DNA of 27,701 bases from CAYPQL01 sp964412905 (GTDB lineage Bacteria; Patescibacteriota; Minisyncoccia; JAHIHE01; JAGLIN01). The notes under the pieces are model-generated. The model saw nothing but the letters and a program-made list of their open reading frames with translations. It did no database searches and was not told the origin of the DNA. This document shows positions 22,016 to 27,701 of the stretch, one piece after another (the stretch's first letter is position 1; each line of letters begins with the position of its first letter). A program made the position numbers and the translations under genes. The DNA lies in contig CAYPQL010000013.1 of the NCBI GenBank assembly GCA_964412905.1, forward strand, positions 1 through 27,701, given 5' to 3'.

Positions 22016-23137
22016 TTAACTCTTAAAATGTTTGCTTAATTTTGACCCTGATTGGTTGGCGTAATTAGAGCCGATTTCTTCGCTATAGGCGAATTCCGCC
22101 GGTTCTATCAATTTTTCAAAACTCATCTGGCAAATCGGCTGATTGTCTCTGAAAATAAAGTTATTGTCATATGATCTCACTTCCAAAACCCCTTGCCGCC
22201 CTTTCACTTCTCCGTTCTGTCCGTATCCAAATCCCGGATCAAAAAAACCGGCGTAATGGCTTCTGAATTCTCCATTTGATATGTCATAAGCAATCATCTC
22301 CGCAGAAAATTCTCGCGGGATTCTGATAAATTCTTTCGTGGAAAAAATATAGAAAGAATCTTTTTCCAGAATAAGCTTGCCATTTTTTGGAGAATAAATC
22401 GGCTCAAAAAAATCTTCGGGATTATAGAAATTTATTTTTGACAAATCAATCACTTGATCCACTAGAAGATTTTTATATCCCGCTATTCTTCTCTCGCCCT
22501 CACCATTCAAATCTATAGACATTACCAAATTGCTTCCGTTATATTGCGTCGCGTTTCCCTGATTAGAAATAAAATTTTTCTTTCCATCAAAAAAAAGCTC
22601 ATAGCGCGAATAAGCTTTTTTTATTTCATCACAGCTGAATTTTGCCTCGCCATTGAAAAATCTAATTTGATTTATTTTGTCGCCATAATTCAGTTTAATT
22701 AAAAATGATTTTGGAACAACTTGAAGCCACAACTCGCCTTTATATCCGACAGGAACACTATCAAATCTTGAATGACCGTCAACAATCAGTCTAGTTTGCA
22801 AATCAACTCTGCCTGTAGAACTTTTTGAAGAAGAAAGAGCGAACTTGTCTTTGCCTAAATTAAAACCTTCCTTTAGCTTGATTACATAAACTCCGTTTTT
22901 TTCCAGAGGATTGTCTAGGTTTATTTTATACAATGACTCCGATTTGATAATATCGCGAACACTCTCATTTCTCCTTGGCAAAAAAGTTCCTCTCATTCTA
23001 TATCCTTCATCAGAAACGCTCAAGTCCAGGCTGGCTGGCTGGATATTTTTAGCATTGGAATTTATAACCTCGCCTCCTTCAATTATTTTCTTTATGCATT
23101 GCGAAGGCAAAGCCCCTATTTTATTTTTTGTTTCCAT
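22016..23137 (-). CDS. dcd: Two-domain dCTP deaminase (2'-deoxycytidine 5'-triphosphate deaminase)
   Basis: From the ATG at 23137 this encodes 373 residues forming two dUTPase-fold domains in tandem, the long Dcd type known from alphaproteobacteria and others. Domain one has QPASLDLSV, SSSKSSTGRVDLQTRLIVD and GYKGELWLQVVP, where the catalytic Glu position is Gln. Domain two keeps it in GRQGVLEVRSYD, with RDNQPICQMSFE, so the C-terminal domain is probably the active one. The ending SNYANQSGSKLSKHFK is characteristic. I preferred this ATG over an in-frame TTG at 23173, which lies in a small inverted repeat (GCTTATG/CATAAGC). It makes dUTP from dCTP and heads the thymidylate block; the thymidylate-synthase-like gene follows after 5 bp. 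Confidence 0.9.
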   Translation of the reverse strand: METKNKIGALPSQCIKKIIEGGEVINSNAKNIQPASLDLSVSDEGYRMRGTFLPRRNESVRDIIKSESLYKINLDNPLEKNGVYVIKLKEGFNLGKDKFALSSSKSSTGRVDLQTRLIVDGHSRFDSVPVGYKGELWLQVVPKSFLIKLNYGDKINQIRFFNGEAKFSCDEIKKAYSRYELFFDGKKNFISNQGNATQYNGSNLVMSIDLNGEGERRIAGYKNLLVDQVIDLSKINFYNPEDFFEPIYSPKNGKLILEKDSFYIFSTKEFIRIPREFSAEMIAYDISNGEFRSHYAGFFDPGFGYGQNGEVKGRQGVLEVRSYDNNFIFRDNQPICQMSFEKLIEPAEFAYSEEIGSNYANQSGSKLSKHFKS

Positions 23138-23186
23138 TTTTAAAATAGATATATTAGATTGGCTTATGCGCAAAACATAAGCAATT

Positions 23187-23289
23187 TTCTACCCGGCCTT
23201 AGCCGAGGGTTTTGAAGCTTTAGCTTGAAGCGCTTTTGAAAGTTCGCGATGCTAAAGCATTGCGAACCCTCGGCTAAAGCCGGGTAGAA
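23187..23289. repeat. 103-bp branched palindromic element
   Basis: The outer arms 23187-23211 and 23265-23289 pair at 24 of 25 positions (TTCTACCCGG.../...CCGGGTAGAA). Inside are two further hairpins: AAGC-TTTA-GCTT near 23215-23226 and CGCGATGC-TAAA-GCATTGCG near 23245-23264. The whole can fold as a three-way junction. It lies between dcd and rplA; no T run follows the outer stem, so it is more like a dispersed element than a terminator. Confidence 0.85.
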
Positions 23290-23323
23290 TAAAACTAAAT
23301 TGTCATACAATATATTTTCAAAC

Positions 23324-24004
23324 CTACAAACTTACCCGAATCCCTGCGCCCATTGTCGAGGTAATTGTAATACTCTTGATAAACTCTCCCTTTACTCCGC
23401 TTGGCTTTGAATCTAGAACGGCTTGAATAAAAGCTTTTGCGTTTTCTTTCAATTTTTCATTGCCGAAAGAAATTTTTCCAACCAGCTGGTGGATATTCCC
23501 AGTATCGTCGTTTTTGAAATTCAATTTTCCTTTCTTTAATTGCCCAACAGTTTTTTTGATGTCTGTTGTAACAGTCTCGGTTTTCGGGGAAGGCATCAGC
23601 CCTTTCGGTCCAAGAATTTTGGCAATCGCCGCCAACTTTTTCATCATATCTGGCGTGGCGACGGCAACATCAAAATCAGCCTGTTTCGCCTGCTTTATTT
23701 TCGCCACGAGATCTTCTCCGCCCACCAAATCAGCTCCGGCGTCTTTCGCTTCTTGAGCTTTTTCACCTTCGGCAAAAACCGCGATTCTCTTTTCTTTCCC
23801 AGTCCCATGCGGAAGAACAATCGTTCCTCTCACCTGCTGATCGGCTTGCTTCGGAGTCGCGGTTGTTTTGAAGTGGACTTCCACGCTTTCATCAAACTTG
23901 GCGCTGGCGTTTTCAACCAAAAGCTTAACCGCCTCTTCAATATTATAGACTTTATTCTTGTCTATTTTTTCTTTTATATTCCTGTATCGTTTTGACCTCT
24001 TCAT
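23324..24004 (-). CDS. rplA: 50S ribosomal protein L1
   Basis: This 226-residue ribosomal protein L1 binds the L1 stalk of 23S rRNA, helps move deacylated tRNA out of the E site, and in many bacteria represses its own mRNA. The sequence reads through the family: MKRSKRYRNIKEKIDK, VEVHFKTTATPKQADQQVRGTIVLPHGTGK, LVGGEDLVAKI, KILGPKGLMPSPKTETVT, and TITSTMGAGIRV at the end. rplK (L11), its usual upstream partner, is absent; a membrane-protein gene lies there instead. A Shine-Dalgarno AAAAGGAA lies 6 bp before the ATG, preceded by an L1-type leader. Confidence 0.97.
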   Translation of the reverse strand: MKRSKRYRNIKEKIDKNKVYNIEEAVKLLVENASAKFDESVEVHFKTTATPKQADQQVRGTIVLPHGTGKEKRIAVFAEGEKAQEAKDAGADLVGGEDLVAKIKQAKQADFDVAVATPDMMKKLAAIAKILGPKGLMPSPKTETVTTDIKKTVGQLKKGKLNFKNDDTGNIHQLVGKISFGNEKLKENAKAFIQAVLDSKPSGVKGEFIKSITITSTMGAGIRVSL

Positions 24005-24061
24005 ATTTTTTTCCTTTTGTGGTTCAAGCGCATTAAATTATAACGCTCCCACGGTTAGTTT
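24005..24061 (-). promoter_or_regulatory. Putative L1-binding autoregulatory leader of rplA
   Basis: Read on the minus strand, GTGGGAGC (24045-24052) and GCTTGAACCAC (24019-24029) can pair as GUGG/CCAC and AGCG/CGCU, leaving an asymmetric internal loop with UGAA. These two strands closely resemble the L1-binding helix region of 23S rRNA (GGUGGGAG ... CUUGAAAUACCACC in E. coli, from memory). The Shine-Dalgarno AAAAGGAA follows directly, so bound L1 could block initiation. A TATAAT (24037-24042) falls in the loop and could instead be a -10, though no -35 is evident. Confidence 0.65.
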
Positions 24062-24073
24062 ATTAAGATTATG

Positions 24074-25312
24074 CTAATTTGTAAATTTGAAGGTAGAAAG
24101 GATTTGATTTATATTCTCAGATATTTCATTAGGAGATTTTGTGAGAGAAGGATTGCAATCAAATGCTATACCTGGCATATTTGTTTGAATTTGAATTATT
24201 TTTGTCGGACTTTGTTCAATTAAATAATTTATATGACCAAAGGGCATTTCCGCTCCTACCGCAAAATAATAAGCTTTTTTCCCGCCAATATCTTTAATTC
24301 CATCATAAGACTTAGATTCAAAATCAAACCCAAAAGCACTTTTCCATATTTGCGCAAAACTTAATCCTGTATATTGTTTAATTATAATTTTTATTTCACT
24401 ATCTTCCACATTCCCGCTCGTGCCATCTGATTCACAAATAGCTGGAGTAGAAAATATCTCTACTTCATTATTTTCAAACTCAATTTGTAAATTTTTTGGA
24501 TATCTAATTTCAAAACCACCCTTTTCATTCTTATATGTTTCCCAATCATCGGTTTCATTATTTTTGATAAATTTAGCAGTAAGAAGCATTTGATCAAAAA
24601 TATCTATATAATAATCAGCCTTTGGATCATTTTTATAATACACGAGAGATAGGTAGAAAACCATCTTCTTGTCTTGTTCAAAAAGCACTATCTTTCCTTC
24701 TGTGCCAGAAACATTTTTATCTATTTCTTGAATATATTTTTCCTGACAATCTTTGCAGGTATATGATATTTGACGAGATTTCAATCCATTTAAATCAACT
24801 GCGGTATCCGAAGCTACAACATTGTTACTCATAGAACCAAATTTTTCATCAATAATTTCTTGTATAGATGCAACGCCAGTTTTTTCAAAAAAAATCTTAG
24901 CGTTATCCTTTGGCAAAGTCCCCACTGGCCACCATTTGTCATCTTGCACAGTTGAAATGATTTGAATATTCTCGTTAGCAAACCAACTATTAGGATATTT
25001 TATTTCAAAGCCAAAATATTCACTTTTTAAAGTTTTCCAATCAGTTGTTTCTTCGTTTTCACCTTCATCGTTTTTCTCTTTTTCGTTTTCTATGTTTTGA
25101 TTTATATCTTTATCTTTTATCATACTTCTTAATAAATATCCCACAACACCAAATAAATCTTTTTTATTAGCTGTTTCGTCACTAATACTTTCCACCTCCT
25201 CTTCCCCAACATCAAAATTATTATTAACATTTCCCAATAAATAACCCAAAGCACCGAATATAATTCCCGCAAAAATTATAATAATAATCAATTTTGATTT
25301 TTCAATCTTCAT
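24074..25312 (-). CDS. Membrane-anchored protein with two PsbP-like domains
   Basis: This 412-residue protein has one N-terminal membrane helix (KLIIIIIFAGIIFGALGYLLG) and an acidic linker. Two related extracytoplasmic domains follow, starting DWKTLKSEYFGFEIKYPNSW (about residue 92) and DDWETYKNEKGGFEIRYPKN (about residue 257). This layout is of the PsbP-like type seen in many surface lipoproteins of these bacteria. A CKDCQ pair in domain one may form a disulfide. Function is unknown. The upstream 57 bp, including Shine-Dalgarno site and ATG, is nearly identical to the rplA leader. The gene lies between rplA and another gene encoding the same domain type. There is no lipobox Cys. Confidence 0.75.
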   Translation of the reverse strand: MKIEKSKLIIIIIFAGIIFGALGYLLGNVNNNFDVGEEEVESISDETANKKDLFGVVGYLLRSMIKDKDINQNIENEKEKNDEGENEETTDWKTLKSEYFGFEIKYPNSWFANENIQIISTVQDDKWWPVGTLPKDNAKIFFEKTGVASIQEIIDEKFGSMSNNVVASDTAVDLNGLKSRQISYTCKDCQEKYIQEIDKNVSGTEGKIVLFEQDKKMVFYLSLVYYKNDPKADYYIDIFDQMLLTAKFIKNNETDDWETYKNEKGGFEIRYPKNLQIEFENNEVEIFSTPAICESDGTSGNVEDSEIKIIIKQYTGLSFAQIWKSAFGFDFESKSYDGIKDIGGKKAYYFAVGAEMPFGHINYLIEQSPTKIIQIQTNMPGIAFDCNPSLTKSPNEISENINQILSTFKFTN

Positions 25313-25369
25313 ATTTTTTTCCTTTTGTGGTTCAAGCGCATTAAATTATAACGCTCCCACGATTAGTTT
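25313..25369 (-). promoter_or_regulatory. Second copy of the L1-type leader
   Basis: This is a direct repeat of the rplA leader 1308 bp away. The identity spans 23998-24061 versus 25306-25369, with one difference (24054 G versus 25362 A, outside the paired strands). GTGGGAGC is at 25353-25360 and GCTTGAACCAC at 25327-25337, so the L1-site-like fold is preserved. Confidence 0.7.
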
Positions 25370-25385
25370 GTTAGATATAAAAAAT

Positions 25386-27011
25386 CTATTTACCTGGTTC
25401 AAGAGTTGAAACCATATTATTTAAATAAGAGATGTTAGTAAGCATTGCGCTAAAAACAATAATTTCATCATATCCTTTTTGAGTAGAATCGGCTATCATA
25501 TTTTCACCAGTATTAAATATATAAATAACATTGCCAATTGAACTTTCTTCTAATTTTGTAAACTTAAGATTTAAATCACCAAAACTAACTTCTCCTTTGT
25601 TAATATATCTTTCATCCTGATAATTAGATAAGACATCCCCAGCAATTATTTTTACGATTTCTTCATTTTTATCATTTTTAAATACTGTTTCTAATTTACC
25701 CAGTTTTCGTTCTCCAGCTATTCTTTTTTCTGTATAATTCCAATCAAAAGGATACTGAATTTTGTATACTTCGGACGGAAATATCGCACTATATCCAGAT
25801 CTATAAGTTTTCCAATCCGTAACATTAGTAGCGGGGGTTGATATGGGGGTTGTTGTTGATTCCACAATACTGCTAAAACTTTTTCGCCAATCATATTTTT
25901 GTTTTTCCAACATATCTTTTTCTGCCCTTGTGTCACTACTTCCATCTGAATAAGTTTTGTAACCAGCTAAATATAAACCTCTAGTATCCACGTCGTCATA
26001 AACACGACTTATATCAATCTTCCAAGAACCTTCTTCGTTTATAAAAAACATATCGCCCATCCTTGGAGTTTGGATTTTCTTAAACAATGGATCTTGTTTA
26101 GCTGAGCTATCAGGTATTTCTCTGTTTTGCGGAATCATAATGGCAAATTTATCAGTTTGCTCGCTAACTTTATAATCAGCTTTTTTATAGTTAGAAAGTA
26201 GATTATCATTCCACATATTAACATTTAATAAAGCAGTAAAATTTATCCTTTCATCAATTTCTTTCAATGATTTTTTACTTATTGCGCTTAAAAGCGCCTC
26301 TTTATTTTTAACTTCGTATGCTTTTAGAAAAGTTTTTAAAGAAGCTTCGGGATTTGAAAAATCTTCTGCCACAGCCACGCTTGGTGTAGATATTGGATTT
26401 ACCAAAACAATATCTTTTTTAAATGACTTCCAAATAAAAAATGCTGAAACACTTATTAAGGCTAGGATTATAAATCCGATTAATATTTTAGTATCATTAC
26501 CATTTTTACTAGCCGTATCCACAGAACTATTAATCGATTCGTCAGCACGAGGTGTCTTTTCAACAAATTCCAGTAAAAATTTCTTACAAAAATAATAAAC
26601 TGCTGTTGAAAAAATTAATGTCGCAAGCAAGTTAGTAAAAGGCAATTCAAATTTTTCTACTCCAGACAACGCTACATAAATATCTTCTATTATAATAAGC
26701 AATAAAAATATAAATGGAATTATAGCTGTCGTTTTACTAATACTATTAATTTTATTCGAATTAATTATAGATCGTTTTGCAGCATATTGAACGCCAAATT
26801 TACTGCCAAAATATGCCCCGATTAAAATTATAACTATTGTATAAATTAACTCTAGCGCAAAATTTCCCAAAACAAACTGGCTAAAAACTATTCCTCCAAT
26901 AAACTTAATCACAATATTCGCCAACAACGCACCCGCGGCAATATTGCTAGCAATCCATAAGTTGCTTTTTTCTGGGAGATTATTGTTTTGCGCTAAATTA
27001 TTTTTTGGCAT
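25386..27011 (-). CDS. Multi-helix membrane protein with PsbP-like C-terminal domain
   Basis: From the ATG at 27011 this encodes 541 residues. The N-terminal third has four to five membrane helices (ASNIAAGALLANIVIKFIGGIV, LELIYTIVIILIGAYFGSKFG, TTAIIPFIFLLLIIIEDIYVAL and others). A further helix (TKILIGFIILALISVSAFFIW) is followed by a soluble region like a stress-response or transport-type domain (EASLKTFLKAYEVKNKEALLSAI). A C-terminal domain begins TDWKTYRSGYSAIFPSEVYKIQYPFDW, which resembles the two domains of the downstream gene. I chose 27011 because the longer frame (27038) starts inside the preceding gene. I do not recognise the whole protein. It probably senses or binds something outside the cell. 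Confidence 0.7.
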   Translation of the reverse strand: MPKNNLAQNNNLPEKSNLWIASNIAAGALLANIVIKFIGGIVFSQFVLGNFALELIYTIVIILIGAYFGSKFGVQYAAKRSIINSNKINSISKTTAIIPFIFLLLIIIEDIYVALSGVEKFELPFTNLLATLIFSTAVYYFCKKFLLEFVEKTPRADESINSSVDTASKNGNDTKILIGFIILALISVSAFFIWKSFKKDIVLVNPISTPSVAVAEDFSNPEASLKTFLKAYEVKNKEALLSAISKKSLKEIDERINFTALLNVNMWNDNLLSNYKKADYKVSEQTDKFAIMIPQNREIPDSSAKQDPLFKKIQTPRMGDMFFINEEGSWKIDISRVYDDVDTRGLYLAGYKTYSDGSSDTRAEKDMLEKQKYDWRKSFSSIVESTTTPISTPATNVTDWKTYRSGYSAIFPSEVYKIQYPFDWNYTEKRIAGERKLGKLETVFKNDKNEEIVKIIAGDVLSNYQDERYINKGEVSFGDLNLKFTKLEESSIGNVIYIFNTGENMIADSTQKGYDEIIVFSAMLTNISYLNNMVSTLEPGK

Positions 27012-27021
27012 ATTTTTAAAC

Positions 27022-27615
27022 TTAACTTTTAATCGCAATTTTGCAATTTAGTTTCACGTTTTTTTCTCTAGCAATACAAAATACTTTTGAAGCAACATAT
27101 ATTCCTGCCGGCACGAAAATCAAATTTCCTAATAAATTATTTCTAAAAAACGGAATCGCCATCCAGTAGCATCTTATAAGTCCCGACAAGCTATATTCAT
27201 ACATTCCAGACATTAGAAACCAGCCGAAGTTGGTGTAGAGGTAGAAGAATATTGATGAGCCGATGCCAAGTCCCATTGCTTCTATTATTCGCTTTGTGAA
27301 ATTAGTTTTGGAAACTGGAAACTGGAAACTGGAAACTGGAAATTTTCTATACAAAACTCCAAATAATCCGATAAACGCAAACGCGGTCCAAGTGAATATG
27401 AAAATGTAATTATTGCCGATTATCAAGTCGCTGAAAAATATTATGGAAAGCGGAATTATAATCGCATAGATACCGCCTAAATATATTCCAGCGATTAAAG
27501 CCAGCGCGGTTATAATTTCCAGATTAGGAATTCCAACATAACTCACCAAAATAAATCTGCCGATAACGCCGGCTATAATCAATATTATTGCTAAAATAAC
27601 TTTTAGCTTGTTCAT
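27022..27615 (-). CDS. Polytopic membrane protein, DUF6580/ECF S-component-like
   Basis: This 197-residue membrane protein has six hydrophobic segments. The opening (ILAIILIIAGVIGRFILVSYVGIPNLEIITALALIAGIYLGGIYAIIIPL) and the ending (GNLIFVPAGIYVASKVF) resemble DUF6580 proteins, which look like the substrate-binding S components of ECF transporters. No ECF ATPase or T component is in the window, so the transport role is inference. Residues about 92-104 (KFPVSSFQFPVSK) are encoded by a 7-base tandem repeat (27310-27344) lying in a loop between helices, an in-frame repeat insertion. It is the first gene of a possible operon with 25386 and 24074. Confidence 0.7.
   Translation of the reverse strand: MNKLKVILAIILIIAGVIGRFILVSYVGIPNLEIITALALIAGIYLGGIYAIIIPLSIIFFSDLIIGNNYIFIFTWTAFAFIGLFGVLYRKFPVSSFQFPVSKTNFTKRIIEAMGLGIGSSIFFYLYTNFGWFLMSGMYEYSLSGLIRCYWMAIPFFRNNLLGNLIFVPAGIYVASKVFCIAREKNVKLNCKIAIKS
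27310..27344. repeat. Tandem heptanucleotide array inside the DUF6580-like gene
   Basis: Four exact copies of GGAAACT (27310-27337) are followed by GGAAATT. They are translated on the minus strand as FPVSSFQFPVS. A change of one unit would shift the frame. Confidence 0.95.
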
Positions 27616-27650
27616 AATTCAAAATTATTATTTCATAACTATTTTGAATT

Positions 27651-27679
27651 TGTCATCCTGAATTTATTTCAGGATCTTT
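27651..27679. repeat. 29-bp dispersed repeat, TGTCATCCTGAA type, copy 2
   Basis: It is identical over 29 bp to 18582-18610, with the same CCTGAA/TTCAGG hairpin. It lies upstream of the DUF6580-like gene, at the end of the window. Confidence 0.85.
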
Positions 27680-27701
27680 TGTCTGCAACTTCTAGTTTTG
27701 T

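Noticed and set aside
27048..27060. Possible parS half-site GTTTCACGT
   Set aside because: Only one half of the parS palindrome is present; the other side is a run of T.

Overview
The window looks like a chromosomal segment of a small-genome, low-GC bacterium, most likely of the Candidate Phyla Radiation (Patescibacteria, Parcubacteria-like). This is an inference from the compact AT-rich coding, genes without clear Shine-Dalgarno sites, an archaeal-type dUTPase, a solitary PaaX/Cas2-like protein, an SDH/ClpP-fold protease, a YfhO-like protein, and abundant short palindromic and heptad repeats. The standard genetic code fits. Nearly all genes lie on the minus strand. The plus strand carries tRNA-Leu, the HEPN/MNT pair, the SDH protease and one small unit near 20 kb.

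Layout: 1-1.7 kb holds a TspO/MBR gene, then two decayed genes beside tRNA-Pro(GGG): a fragment and a LEM-3-type GIY-YIG nuclease broken by one in-frame TAA. 1.8-4.05 kb is the parA-parB locus, bracketed by long AAAGTT-type hairpins, and tRNA-Leu(CAA). 4.08-6.4 kb holds the HEPN/MNT pair, a two-helix membrane protein and a Clp-fold protease. 6.4-8.5 kb holds uppP, with a heptanucleotide repeat inside the gene, and an MFS transporter. 8.7-12.5 kb is a tRNA-modification and sulfur-transfer block, iscS - thiI - tsaC. Between iscS and thiI sits a solitary PaaX/Cas2-like gene flanked by 40-bp inverted palindromes. 12.5-13.5 kb holds a small GIY-YIG gene between perfect 27-bp inverted repeats, and a small multidrug-export family gene. 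13.8-18.1 kb is sugar and glycan related (GalT-like, GT2, YfhO-like). 18.1-23.2 kb is a nearly complete dTMP block: two-domain dCTP deaminase, thymidylate-synthase-like protein with an MtrA-like N-terminus, thymidylate kinase and DCD-fold dUTPase, with ruvX at the end. 23.3-27.6 kb holds rplA and three envelope-protein genes.

The main observations are these. (1) The PaaX/Cas2-like gene with 40-bp inverted palindromic ends splits the iscS/thiI neighbourhood and looks like a minimal mobile unit. (2) The leader of rplA resembles the L1-binding site of 23S rRNA and is duplicated almost exactly (63/64 nt) upstream of an unrelated membrane-anchored protein gene, which suggests that ribosomal L1 autoregulation has been captured. 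(3) A GIY-YIG gene sits between dRS3-like inverted repeats. (4) The thymidylate block includes an unusual MtrA-like/thymidylate synthase fusion. (5) Seven-nucleotide repeats recur in gaps and, in frame, inside two membrane-protein genes, where loss or gain of one unit would shift the frame.
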